A DNA stretch of 64,000 nt, from positions 4,146 to 68,145 of the forward strand of contig CACRXP010000568.1 in NCBI GenBank assembly GCA_902702965.1. Direction: 5' to 3'. Positions 44,595-57,349 of the stretch are shown here, in pieces. The stretch is from Spirometra erinaceieuropaei. Its lineage: Eukaryota; Platyhelminthes; Cestoda; Diphyllobothriidea; Diphyllobothriidae. The position numbers were made by a program, and so were the translations under genes. A model generated the notes under the pieces. It worked only from the letters and a program-made list of their open reading frames with translations. It was not told the DNA's origin and ran no database searches. Every line of letters begins with the position of its first letter. The stretch's first letter is position 1.

Positions 44595-46375
44595 CGACTA
44601 AAAATAAAGGACTCGGTCGCAGTACTGAAGGATGATGATGATGATGGTGTAGAAATAGTTAAACACAGCGAGAAAAAGGAACATTTAGGACGGTACTTTG
44701 CCTTGGTGTTCATTAGGGGAACGGAGTTTAGGGGTCGCAAAGTCAGAAATGCTGTTGAGGCCGCTGGTCCTGTGCTTTAATCTATGCCCCTCCCGTCATC
44801 TATCGTGGAACGAGAACTACAAAATGTCAAACAAGCAAAGTCGTTCGGTCCAGACAATATACCGGCCACATTCTCGAAAGAATTGACAGAAAAACTCCCG
44901 GAACCGCTAACACATATCTTCCGTTCGTCGTTCGAATTAGGGAGGCTGCCATCTGAATTGAAGTAAGCAAATATCTTTGCGACATCCTAGCGTAGTACTA
45001 ACGCTGGTGCTAACAATTGACGGCCCGTTAGTCTCATATGCATCGGCTGTAAAATAGTCGAAACCATAAATAAGAAGCTGACAATTAAGTTCCCGATGCA
45101 GCACGGCTTCAGACAGAACCGCCCACGCCTTTCCAGTTTATTACTTTCAACGGAGCTGTGGGCACGCGCACTGGACGAGGGTGGTACAGTCATAGTCATC
45201 TACGTGGATTTTGCAAAGGCGTTCGACAGTGTCCCTCACAAACGCCTAACCAACAAACTGTCTGAAATTTTAATAACAGGAGGGCTGCTGATATAGATCG
45301 CAGATTTTCTTACAGGAAGACCACAAACCATGCGTGTGTTGATGTTTCGAAGTCAACTCCTACGCCGTTAAAAGTGGTTTTTCCTAGGGTTCAGTCTTTA
45401 GGGGCGTTACTATCTCTAGTTCACGTTAACGACTGCGTCGGCGACCTGGGATGCAACGCCGATAGGTTTGCTGACGACGTTAGTTGTGGAAAGCCATCAG
45501 ATTTGACGCAGACAGGTACGCGCTTCAAGTGTGTTTCAACCAGCTAAGCAGTTGGTTAGCACGTTGACTTTCCAATTATAATATGGGCAAATGTGTGGTC
45601 CCGAGACTCGGCACCAAAGGGACCAGTACGGATGGTGATTCGTTTCAATACGTCCTTGATGGGCAACCCTTCTGAAATGCTGAGGAACAGAAAGACCTCG
45701 GCGTCCTAATGACCTCCTTCCTTAAACAATCGTTACTGTGTCAGGGGCCAGCCAAACGCGCGATATGGGAGTTATTTGCACTGAGGCGAGAATTTGTGGA
45801 GATCAATAAAGAGCTCTTCGGTAAAACTGGCGGGACATTCGTTCGGTCTCACCTAGAGTATGCGGTTCAGGCCTGACGACAGTGGTACAAGAGGGATTAT
45901 CAACAGCTGGAAAGAGTACAGGAGGTAGCTATGAGGCTGGTCAAGAATCTTGATCATCGGCCTTACAAAACCAGATTTGCTGAACTAAAATCATTTCTTC
46001 TCAATTACAGGCAACTATGCGGCTATCCCATTTAAACCTACCAGATTATTAGAAGACGACAGTGAGTCGTAGACTTTGACAAATTCTTCGAATTGGCTGG
46101 GACAGACCGTCAGTGTGGTCATCTTTTTAAAATGCAAAGGAAACTGGCTTATACGGACATCCGACGAAACTCCTTCTCGCAGAGGGTGCTTGAGGCATGG
46201 TACGGTCTCTCTGATATGGTGGTTCTTTTCGAAACTGTCAAGAACTTTAAGTGCAGACTAGATGCTCATTTTCTGAGGAACTACTGTACATATAATCAAG
46301 ATTGTGTTAGGGGCGGCCGTTTGCGCCTGGCTCACATTTGCTGTTTACTTTTGAATTTCCAGATTGCCTGATGTA
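44595..46375 (+). pseudogene. CR1-like RT, nearly complete but broken
   Basis: Motifs in order are DGVEIVKHSEKKEHLGRYFA (about 44645), AKSFGPDNIPATF (44836), MQHGFRQNRP (45096), IYVDFAKAFDSVPHKRL (first catalytic Asp, about 45200), LVHVND and DRFADDV (about 45420-45480), FVRSHLEYAVQA (about 45840), RVQEVAMRLVKN (about 45915) and RRNSFSQRVLEAW (about 46165). Stops at 44964, 45294 and others break it. The endonuclease is missing upstream, replaced by the inverted CR1 fragment. Confidence 0.88.
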
Positions 46376-48159
46376 AAAATTGATTATATTGCTGTTTATC
46401 GATATAAATAGGGGACTCATTCCCTTGATAAATTGACTTAAACAGACTTTGAATGGAAAGCGCAAGGACGTCAAGAGATCTGTCGGGAATTTTAAACAAT
46501 ATGAAGGTTAGGCTGAAGACTGGCATATAGTGGCTTGTTTAAATTCAATATCGCAAAAGTGTTTCACATCTGATAGGCAAGACTGAATCTGCTTGGTTTC
46601 TCCTTTTCGGAAGGAGGCATTGTGATATCGTTAAAGATTTTGGGAGAGCTAGGAGATATCTATAATCCAAGATTAAACTGACTCACGACATAATGAAGCT
46701 GTCCCCAAGGGGGCATATGTGACGGCATTTAGTCACGAACGGTCGTTGTTCATAGATCCGTGAATTTGTTAGTCCGTTCGACCTTGAAATACTGTGAAAT
46801 TTGTTTAAATCGATAAATTCGCCTTACTAGTTATTGTGAGCTCGTGACTCGAGTGCTGGTATGCGCCTCTCCGCCGTTCCCCTTTTCTTTCTCCTGCTCT
46901 CAGTAGCCTCGCAACCTTCAGTTTATTTAAAATTGCAAAATGACGAACCAAATTGTTTTCACAACGATGTTGCCTCCGGAATCTTGATCCAAAGTATTTC
47001 TCTTTCGAAAATTAATTAGACTGTGCTATTCAACAGTTTCCTACAGACTTGAGCCTTTTGTCGACAAAATGAAAATAAAGCCAGAATACCAGAAGGAACT
47101 TTCCATCAAAGTAGTCATGTATGACCCCGAAAACGAGGTGCAACTCTCTCGCGTTTGTTGCTGGGCTTTTTTGATTTTCCAAATTCTGTCTAGGTTTACA
47201 AAGGCAAAGGTCAAATATATTACACCAGTACTCGTTCCGGAATACACAAGGCTTGCATAGAGCCTCTTTTTTCCGACCCGCATGCAGTCAATACGATGGT
47301 TTTTTCTGAATTTTCCTACGAAATTTAAAGAAAGCTTACCTAGATATTAAAAACGTTGGTGCGCATAACTATACAGAAGTCGCGATCAAAGAAAAATTGT
47401 CCAATCTACAGCTGAAGCTTCGACATACCCAAGATCAAGTGCGGCTTATAATAAGTCGACAACGATATGCTGATGTGAGTTTCGGAACATCCACGTACTT
47501 CTCTCTATAGAGAGAGGCCTCACTAATCGCTTAGATCAAATAACATATTGCCTTATTCTGTTTCACACTCCACACAGATTATTTGAGCCCGTGGAAGTAG
47601 AAGAGTCCATAGCAGGAGAGATACGAATCCTGTTTCCAGTTTTTAGTATTTATTATTTTTTACTTAATTTATTTAAGGCGTTTACTACTATCTCTTAAAG
47701 GCTTTCAGTTTCGCACAAAGTATCCTGTTCCTTAATGCGCGTAGACGTCGCATACATATAATCATAGCTCAGGGTCGCATCTACTTCCCTAGTAGCCATT
47801 CCATAGCGAGTTGACGGCGGTTCGGTGTGAAAAAGTCGCGATACGGTGCTATGCAGCTGCGGGACGCCTTTCCTTTGAGACCTTTCCCTTATAGCACCTA
47901 CGAATGCTCTTTTACGCACCTCCCATCTGATTTATTACTAAACGAAATATGTTAGCCCCACCCCCACCCCATGAAAGTTGAATGAAAACGTTATGACGAA
48001 GTAAAAAGTAAGGTTTTATTATAAAAATATAAAATAAAATTATTATTGGCGCTACTCTTCACGCGGCCGCGACGAGGATGGTTCTGTTGACGGTTCTGTA
48101 CCAACTATGTGTAATAAAAGTGTAGCTTCACTAACCATCAGAGTTATCTAAAATAGAAT
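46376..48159. other. No gene seen
   Basis: AT-rich. The ORF at 47069-47260 has no recognised domain. Nothing matches other parts of the window. Confidence 0.45.
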
Positions 48160-49048
48160 CCGGCTAAGAACTTCGTTTTCGAAGGGCGTCCAGTGATCTC
48201 TTCAGCCGCCTTGTGAAGGCGGCCTCGAGTTCATAAACGTCGACCCTCCCTCCTTTGTTCCAGGTTGTGTAAACGTCTGTTTGACATGCAGGGTTACATA
48301 TAAGCAAGTGCCTACCCTCTATTACGTCATATACCTGTGAACCACACAGGCCTTCCTTTGTCTTTTTTCCTCTGAAATTCATGTGAACAGTAGCCTCGTC
48401 GACAAATAGGGCATAAAATACCCTCTTCACGAAGTCGTCGGTGTTACGCCCACCGAGGCATACCAGGAAGTTTGTCTATGAATGTCGTAAAATTCGATAA
48501 GCCTTACCAGCTGAGACTTGACCTGAGGGTCATGCAGTCTACTGTTTAGCTCCAGGAAGTCGGACTTTGTGCAAATGGGCCGCCTTAGGGGATTGGTAGG
48601 TAAGGCGGCCTCCGAGCTTTCTGGGGCAGGCTGTCGACGATTTTCATTTGCCTGCATGGTCTGCAGGTTCTCATGGATGCTTAAATTGCTCTTTATGAGC
48701 CGCGCCAGTTGTTTACGCATAAATTCAATCGTTTTTCCCTGTCGTCCCATCTGAGACTGCATATCAGTAATCATAGCCCGGCAGGACGGGTCATGGCAAA
48801 CTACAAAGAAAATTAATGTCATCTAGCATTACTCGTGTAGTTTGGCGGTCGTCGTGCTGGAAGGGTGTCAACTGATTCTCGATCGGACTCTCTTGTATCC
48901 TAAGCAGAATCGTCGTAAGTATATGGAAACTTACTGCCGGCGACATTGGCGGCTCGCCAAGTTCCCGGAACCGCTTATCAAATGGATTGCGGCGTTGTCT
49001 AGTAGACCTTCGCCGACCATTCTCCTTGTCACTGGAAGAGGTAGCCAT
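48160..49048 (-). pseudogene. DUF4806-like transposon companion gene, probably two exons
   Basis: Exon 1 (49048-48935) codes a basic start, KENGRRRSTRQRR. A possible donor GTAAGT lies at 48934-48929 and an acceptor TTTCTTTGTAG ends at 48801; the joined frame is off by one base. Exon 2 (48800-48427) holds a coiled-coil-like stretch (RQGKTIEFMRKQLARLI) and TKSDFLELNSRLHD. After a one-base frameshift at about 48450, the 48430-48164 frame reads DDFVKRVFYALF, MNFRGKKTKEGL and VYDVIEG. The order resembles the DUF4806 domain found next to some animal transposons. It follows the transposase C-terminus on the same strand. Confidence 0.6.
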
Positions 49049-49162
49049 GGATGTCTACAACCGCACAGAGAAAAATACGAGTTAGTAGCTTCACCTATAA
49101 CTACGTCCACCACATCCCATGATGCTTGTTAACCACTAACTAGGTACTGTGTGGTTATAGGG

Positions 49163-49758
49163 TCAACGAGCGTTGTCTATGCAGAGGACGGGAGTGATAG
49201 TGGCCAAGGCTGCTTGTTCATAGCCTAATATTTTCATTAATAAGCATGAGTTATCTAGAGGAAAGCAAACGTACTTAGAGAAGGTCACGGGAAAGTGTGC
49301 ACAGTCAATTATTTTTGAGATATCACCTGTGTACACCTGTATGGCTGATGACTCTGCAAGATACAGGAAGCAATCAGCGATGTTAGTGAATTCGCTGTAT
49401 ACTGGTGAATCTGTCCTGTTCTGTCTAGAAGTATGTTCTTTACACAGACTATTTTGTCGCCGAGGGTTATGCACCGATTAGCTGAGAAAGTATCCACTCG
49501 AAAACCGGTGCCCACTATGCAGGTGAACTGTTTTTGAACATCCATGCCCTCTGGAATCGGGCCCCTAGTGTGCTTACGCAGAAGCCGAAATTGTTGACCA
49601 CTGTGCGAGCACACACCTTGTGCGTCAAATTCACTAAGTCGCCTAGCTATTTGCTGTAGCGGTCTGGATGGACCAAGTAAGAGTCTCTTCAGTCGACGAA
49701 GGTAACTCTCAAATGGGAAGGATAAAATTTGAAATTTCAAATACGACCGAATATACAT
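49163..49758 (-). pseudogene. CACTA/EnSpm-like transposase, C-terminal part
   Basis: The 49309-49758 ORF has ILSFPFESYLRRLKRLLLG and PLQQIARRLSEFDAQG, followed by ANRCITLGDKIVCVKNIL. This is the C-terminal end of the transposase type whose N-terminal part is at 3774-4910. It overlaps a second frame (49163-49474) that continues to the end. Everything upstream is missing, so this copy is 5'-truncated. The DUF4806-like gene lies 115 bp downstream. Confidence 0.65.
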
Positions 49759-51959
49759 AATGAAAGTCTACCGGGTGCCACTTTAGCGTGAAGGTCCAGC
49801 AAATTAAATCGGACGTAATGACCTCCGATGGTCACCCCAATCAGCCTAATTTTAGCTTTTATTTTCGGTACAGTTTTTAAGTGGGTTTATGGGCAGCTAG
49901 AAAAAAGCAACGACTGTTCTGGCCACATGCACTTTGCATTTTTTCCAGTGACCAAGGTAGATTTAGCAAAAATTAGTTTACTCTAGGTGGTCATTTTTAT
50001 TACAATTGTCCTTCAAGTCCGTCATACCGTACGCATCCATTGAGGCAGAGCTCTTAACGCCTACCCTGGTTCTCCACAACGAAACACTGGAATCACTATA
50101 TGAGCTCTTTTGTTTGACTTTGATTTTTAACTTTTTGAAAGTAGGCGCTCACTTTCCGTCTACAATGGCATATCGTTTATCCGTATGCCACTTAATCGAT
50201 TTTTTCCTCTAGTCACTACGGCTACGATTTAAAGCATCACGACAGCATCAATAAGTCAGCCTTCAAATTGATATACCGTTGTTTTAGGTTTATTTAACTT
50301 TTATTTAGCAAACCACGCAAAAATGCGCGCACACAGCACAGATAGTCATAGATAGATTGACCGAATGAAAGTACAATAAGCCAGAAACAGCGCTGTGTCA
50401 GTTTTTCCCCGTCTTTGTCTATGCTGACCTTGGCCGAATTCGTCCTGGTAGGTGATTTCCTTTTCTTGACCTTTCTAATTCCCAATTTATACGCTTGAGG
50501 AAGCCGATAGTTCAGCCTAAACCCATTCCTGTGAGTAACAAAGGCCCCAGTTGTGATTTTGTAATCCATGTTATCTCGATACAACTATTTGACGATTAAC
50601 TGCAAACACAAGCTCGAACATGTGTGAAACATAACAGCTGCTTCCTAATCCATCACCATACATTCACTACATTAGTATGCAGTCGCACTAGTTCCTGTTT
50701 TTATACTGTCTTCCTTTTAACTCCTTATATTAATCAAGGTTGTGTCATTCTTCTGAGTTATTCACGTAAACTTGTACTTTGTTGTTTGGAATTTCGACCC
50801 ATTAATATAGGTACTGTTGCTTACATTCTCTTGAACCACACTAAACACCACCTTATGTGTTTATCAGGAAGCAAACGTAATAAGCAGCAGGACATGTGCG
50901 CAGACAATCTGGAAAAAAAATAAATCTTAAACGCTTTAGCTTGTTGCAGCATGTTTTGTGAGAGGTGCAGCTTTGCGAATTGAGGATCGAGGACCCATTT
51001 AACCGTGACATCGTGCAGTTCTTAGTAAAGATGTTATGTTTACAATCTTCCTAACCTACGTATTTTTCGGCAACTTTTCAAGACTAATTGGAGAACTGTG
51101 CAGTCTTTAACACCAAACCTTTCAGACTTCGACTCTTATGTCTTTAAGGACTTAATGGCTTGTGACACCCGCATTAGCTTAAGCTTCGGCCGTTAGATTT
51201 TTCTTGGCGCCAAAATACGTTATTCAAAATGTGTCCGCTTTGCCTTGGTAAAGTGTGTTGAGTCAAGGCTAGTTTTATATAATTCCGTCTGTAATTTGTG
51301 AGGATAAAATTGGAACTGTGAAAATCGGACCAATCAACTTAGGCTTCCGCAGCCTCTAACCTATAATTACTTCCCACCAGCACCAGCCCCGCCTGATGAA
51401 GGGACTATGATGGGGCGCTAGGAGAGGTACCAAGAAGCCGTGGTGGGGCAAACCCCCGGTGCTGCCTCTTCTTGCCCCCACTCTGGAAAAAAGCGCAGGA
51501 GCGATACCGATTTTCCTCGCAATCCTTGCCACCTCAGACCTTCGTGTTTTATTGCAATGCTCCGAACGAACCAGATTGACGGGACACAATGGTTGTAGAG
51601 AATTTGTAAAACCAAAAAGGTAAAAATAATATGTACAATAAGTCGTGCCTTGTCACGGTACATATTGAGCGTGGCTGTCGTTATCGGTAGCGGGTTCCTG
51701 TGAGAAAAGAAAGCAGGTGGCAAGATATCTTGAAGGCTGTGGTAATAAATAAATGGCGAAAAATCATACTACTGAAGTCTGCCTTCTAGCAATGTATCCT
51801 ACTGTGCAAATCAGTATGAAGTAAAACATTATGGATATAAGCAGGTCTTAAACATATGAAGAGAGGCGTTTTTACAGTGTCTTTGGATGTAGACATTGTA
51901 AGATAAGGTGCGGCCATGGTAGTGTAGACGGGAAGCTGAAAGGAGGTTAGAACGACTCG
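49759..51959. other. No gene seen
   Basis: The ORFs at 50294-50584 (minus) and 50624-50923 (plus) have no recognisable domain. Confidence 0.4.
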
Positions 51960-52335
51960 GGGCAATTATTTTACCTTCGTAGTAGTGTCCCGACTTTTGG
52001 CTCTGCCACAATATTTGTTTCGCACTCCCTGAAACCAGTCAGTTGCACCCTCGCGATCGGAGTCTGTAGTGCAGTCGAAGGCGGCGTGTTCACGAATTTC
52101 AGCTGAACAAGTACACTTAAATATATAACGTACCAATGAGGAGGCAATAAAGAGGGTTGCCGACAAAGGCCGGTTTTTCTCTTGACCCGCCCCAACAGAA
52201 ACTGAGGCATAGGGGGTGGCCGAGTAGAGCAGTCAGACGATTCCCGACAAACTCTTTCTCGTTTCGGCCGCCAATGACGGCCAGACGTTTTATCTGTAAT
52301 CCATCGAAAAGATACATAAGCATAAATATTTACAT
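51960..52335 (-). repeat. Repeat R, copy 2
   Basis: Inverted match to 4975-5330. The minus-strand frame 52166-51966 is open through CTCSAEIREHAAF and DWFQGVRNKYCGR, better preserved than copy 1. It may be a decayed exon. Confidence 0.68.
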
Positions 52336-55300
52336 ATCGTCACCTGAGCAAGACCTTTCTTTAAATGCTTTTATATATTATTGTGCATTTGTCGAATTAA
52401 CTACTCATTTTATCACCTACTTGTAACGTTGTGCGGTAAACATGCTCAAATATCATTAGCTATGTTTACTTTTGTTTCGCGAAGTTCCTCTTATTATGGA
52501 ACTCCTACTCCACTTTGTGCACTGCTCATACGAAAGCTTTACTTTGAAACGAAAGAGGAAATGTTCGGTTATGTCTTTGTTTCCGAAGGAAATCTCCTTT
52601 GTATTTAAAATCTTAGAACTTATAATAGCATTTCCATGCCATTTTGTTGGCATTTACGTAGTTGTTTGTAACCCGTCTCCCCTCATTAGTAGTTTATATC
52701 ACTTCGTTCTCCGAACTACCTTGCCACCATTACTAGCAGCTGAATTGGTCATGCGGAAAGATTGTATTAGTTGTAATAGCAATGAAGATGCAATCCCACG
52801 TAAGGCGTACTGATTGCTTAGGAAGAACGTTATCATTAAGTTGCTTAATATTAAGTGCGGGTGTCCACAAAGTCAAAGTTTGATTGGAATTTAAACAAAG
52901 TTACATACAATATGTTGGCCACTATGGTGTGTGAGTTTACGAATACACTGCTCTTTACTTGCCCCTCAACGCCGAGTCGAAATTCTTCTTGTGGTATTCC
53001 ATGACAGGATTTGTTGCCTTTCTTTTGCTTGTTCAACTTAAATCCCACTCCAACCAGCGTCACAAGAAACAGATTTGGAACCATCGGCCAATAGTCCGCT
53101 TCTCAGAAATTCTTTCCTCGAATACTGAAAGTTCCGATTTGCAGATAGAGATAGAAATGAGTGCCAAGAAGGATACATCCTTGACATAAGGAATAAATAG
53201 GCATCATCTTGGGAACTGACCAGAAGGGGCACTTCAGTGTCTATAAGAAATCTCAAAATACTGCACTCCAAAATTACATTTTCATTGCCAAAGCTTATAT
53301 CATTTTCAGACACGCGAGCGACGTTTCAGGCAAACAACAGACGCCATCAGCCAGAAAGTCCTTCTCTTTGGAATTTGGCATGTATTGACTCTGCTTGCCA
53401 TTGGATACTGCCAACTGAGATCACTGAGGAACTTTTTTATTGCCAAAAAGCTTGTCTAGAGGATTGTTTTTCCTGATGCCTTGTGCCATGCAGAACCTCA
53501 GCGCTCTTGCCTTCATTGTTCACCTCATCTGTTTAAGTACTGCTTGAATTAACCTCTTTGGTGTATCCCTCAGCCTATTCATTCAATAGAACCACTTAGC
53601 TTTCTTAACTAATAGTAACCCTGGGACGTTTTTGCTGATGTTTCTACCCAACGCGAGACTTCTTGGATAAAGAATTTAAAAGTTTGGGGGAAGGGTTGAC
53701 AGCGAATGTGGGTAAATGGATTCAGCAATACTCCGGATTTATTTTGCCATTATTCAGCCATCCATAACCCCGACCACCAGCTGGAACCAGAAAAACATGC
53801 GCTCGCGCATGGCTCAGACTGTTTACAGTGGTTCAAGCCTAAATGTAAAGCATTATGCCTTCACTTCCAAATGCTGATTCTTTAGGTATTTTTCCTTATC
53901 CGCAAAAAACGACCAAATACAGTCTTAAACGTTAACACATGGGCAACTCTGAGTCTTGCACTGCGCACTATGTATTCCGCATGTCGATCTGACTCTTGGT
54001 TGTTATCATCGAAGGAAAAACTAGCAAGCCATTGCGATATTTTTACTTGATTATTCACTTATGAATTCAACACCCAGTACTGGGAACCTCCTTGCCTGGG
54101 ATCATTTAGTAAACTGCCTTTTTATTTTAGTTGGTTCTTTGGGGCTTTTCAGTATCTCTTACTGATAGCCTTGGGGAGCAACGCAAGGTCTCAGCTATTT
54201 CTGAGTACGGTTTTCGGTATAAGCGTTTCTTTTGACAACTGCACATAATCACTTCGCACAGAAGGCAGTGTCAACTGAAGGTATTTCAGTCAAGAAGTTT
54301 AAGACTAACTTCGTAACCTTAATACCAGACCAAAAGGTTCATATTCATAGATAAGATACAATATTTAGCGAACACAGTAGGCAACTACACGTCCTAGATG
54401 GCCTTTATATAGCCGTTTACATCCTAGTGAAACGACAGTTTGAAGTGGTGACGTTTTCGGCAGACTTCTTGTTTGTTATTTGCTGACAAGCTTCCGTATA
54501 CTAAAGTCTCATTTTACCAATTACTCGTCTTTTAGAGGAGGTCAAGGCAGGACCATCTATAGCACTAAGTTATCATCTGGTACTTAACACTTTTAAATAT
54601 TTAATAAACACTCCTAATGGTACTTGAGTTTTCCTCAAAGACCTCGTGTTTACTATCAGCCTAACCACTAAACGGGTCAATCCTTCACGCCTGCCGCGTT
54701 TGAACTGGATAGGAAGTAGAACAAGCGCCTCGCGTTTTGGGTTGATGCAGAAAGCTTTATCGAGCGACTAGTATTTTCATTGAGCTGTTTCGTGGTAGCG
54801 TGACCATAACACGAATTTTCTGCCCAATTCCACATTGTTTACATCCAACTGACAATGGTAACTTTAGACCTCATGTAAATTCCATCTACAAGTCTTCAGT
54901 AACGTGCTCTCCTAACCAAGCAGTAGCGGCGTTTGCAGTGAACAGTCATCCGAACCTTTAGAGATACGGTTCGCTAACAGGTGCTTTGTGAAGCAAATTC
55001 TGCTGTAATCCAATTTTTAAAGTTTCCGTTTGACCTCGGTATAGCAAACAGTCCTGATACTTTTAGTCCATGTATTCTGGGTACGTAAGACAGCAGGCTT
55101 TCTTGTCCGTGGGGCGATCTATTTTGTTTCTGTGGCTGACGGATAAGACGAATTTTCCTGGCATTTTAATCCTCTAAACAGTTTGAGTCGACTCAAAGCT
55201 CGCCAAACTTAGGCGAAGCGTCGCTAAGTTCTAAAACTTTGAGTTGTTCTGTCATCTGGTCATGGGGCCGGTTGGCACGGTGACAGTAATGTCTGTTGGC

Positions 55301-57280
55301 TCTGCCAGCTGGCTCTAACTTTTTTATATGTCGTAGTTGCCCCTGTCACTCTTGCTCATACTGTACTTTTTCAGTCTCTATCTGTGAACTCCGCGGTACA
55401 GTCATACCCGAATAGGTAGAATTGGGTACCACCGACGCTGTCGCCTCTTAGAGCACATTCGCGCGTTTCTCAAGCCACCTTTGCATATGCGAGTGACGCA
55501 GCGCTCCACTTCTGTGCCATTGCTGTGATTCTGTCGCATCACCATCGTGTGAATTATTTTCCCGTGAGTACAGGAATTTATGCAAAAATAAATGAATATG
55601 CGATCTTATAAAAAGATTAATTAAGAGGAGTCAGTATCGCACCACCCATTTGATGTTTACTCCGCTACAGACGCCTAGAAATATATGCACCCAAGCTCTC
55701 ATGCTAAGGTGCCGCACATACGGCTACTTACTGAACCTAGAGCATTTCGCATTGGCTTTGCAATGCATGACCCCTCCAAACACCGTCATCTTAATGACAT
55801 CGTTAATTGGTTTTCCTCGACAAACTTGACGCCATAATTCATGTCATAAATTGAATCAAGCAACGACTAAATCTCTGGAAGTTCTATTTCGTTAGTATGC
55901 ACTTTCCTTTCGTACTTATTTCGGGACAGTTTTAATTCTACTTATCAACGTCCGCGTGGCAATTGGCTCAAACAATATCACACGTCTTTGCCGATATTCG
56001 CAAGCCCATAAAGTCTGGCATGGTTGGCTGTGACAGTGAACTTGATTCGAAATTTAAGTTGCCCTGGCCAATTCATCAGCTGGTCTGCAAGAGAAAAAGA
56101 TGCAAACAAGCACTGCGGACCCTCGGTTGTCCTTGGCTCACACCACCTATGGCGAGTGGGGGCATCTCTAAGCACTTTGTCGTGTTATTTAATGCGTCGG
56201 TTTTCTGTAACAAACGGCACTCATGATGGTGTCTATGTGCCAATCCCAGACGCATAGCGAGATTTCACTAAAAGCAGGATTTTAAGATTATTCTTGCGTT
56301 TTTATCTTGAACGAGTTGGCAACCAAAAATCCCTCTTTCTACTAATCATTGGGCTCCAAGCCTGACATAATCCTCTTCTGCCAGCCTTTACCCTTGTCGA
56401 CATGTGCCGTTGTGTGCATTTCTTTCCCTAGGGATGAGGACGGTGCTGCAAATCAAAGGATAATGAGACTATCATAAGCAGCGGTGAGGAAATGACGCCC
56501 AAAATTTCTCCATGGTGTTCATTTACACTTTTCGTATTTCATACTTTAGAATGGTCCCTTGAACCTCGCCACACAAATAAGTAATTCTTATTAAAGACCC
56601 TTTGGAGTCTCGTCGTAGCTGAATAGAGCCATTGGTACTTTCTGAGGTTTTAATGTTTCATGAGAAACGGCCTCTACAAAGGTGAAATTATTTAAGGAGG
56701 AACGGACGGTTCGATCTTTGGAAAAGTGAACATTTTTATTTGACTTTTCGTACTCGCTTTCGAGTTCGTCAGCAAAACGGAAGCTTTTCACGTCTGCTGC
56801 ATATTTCCTTCGAATTGGTCCAGTTCAATCATTGGCTGGTTCGTATAGGGAATGACTTGTTGCGATCGGGCGCTCGAGTGGAGGGAGAGTGGACGACTTG
56901 GTGGGTTGACGTCTGACTGACCCGCATGCTGCGGCTGGCCATTCGTCTCTGCTCTGGCCTTCGTAACCTTTTTTATTCGTCGGGTGTATCCATGCGAGTC
57001 AGCATCTGTACCAATTTCTCGTGCGGTTGAAGAGTTTCTTATCTGATGCGTTTTTTTCCGAAGTCATTTATGTTAAGCTTGGCAAACTGGCTGCGGTTTC
57101 GCATCATCATCAGGTTGTCACGACTACCGTTCCTCTATGTGCTTTGCTGCGTCCTTAACAGTTAACTATGCCTGAACGAAGTTGAACGCGAATTGTATGC
57201 ATTTATCGCAGTGTCTGAATGTGTCTTTGCACCTCTGTATTCGGGTACTTGGGAGGACCCATATTTAATACGGTAGGAGA
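52336..57280. other. No gene seen
   Basis: Nearly 5 kb without a reading frame, repeat or RNA gene I can support. 53480-55960 has no ORF of 60 codons or more on either strand. Confidence 0.45.
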
Positions 57281-57349
57281 CAGATGACTGTTCAGATTGG
57301 CAAAGTTGAGATATCCGGAGAGCCTGTCTTCGTCTTCAGATGACTGTTC
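57281..57349. mobile_element. PLE-2 micro-insertion with 13-bp target duplication
   Basis: CAGATGACTGTTC occurs at 57281-57293 and 57337-57349. The 43 bp between are two PLE-2 terminal snippets joined at CCGG: the reverse complement of the unit start (agattggcaaagtt..gatatcc) and the 3' terminal block (ccggagagcctgtcttcgtc). Confidence 0.65.

Noticed and set aside
44633..44647. GATGATGATGATGATG microsatellite as a regulatory element
   Set aside because: It falls in the CR1 pre-RT coding region and encodes an Asp run in frame with the RT that follows.
52472..52813. 113-codon ORF as a membrane protein gene
   Set aside because: It is hydrophobic in places but has no motif, no neighbour support and base use like the surrounding non-coding sequence.
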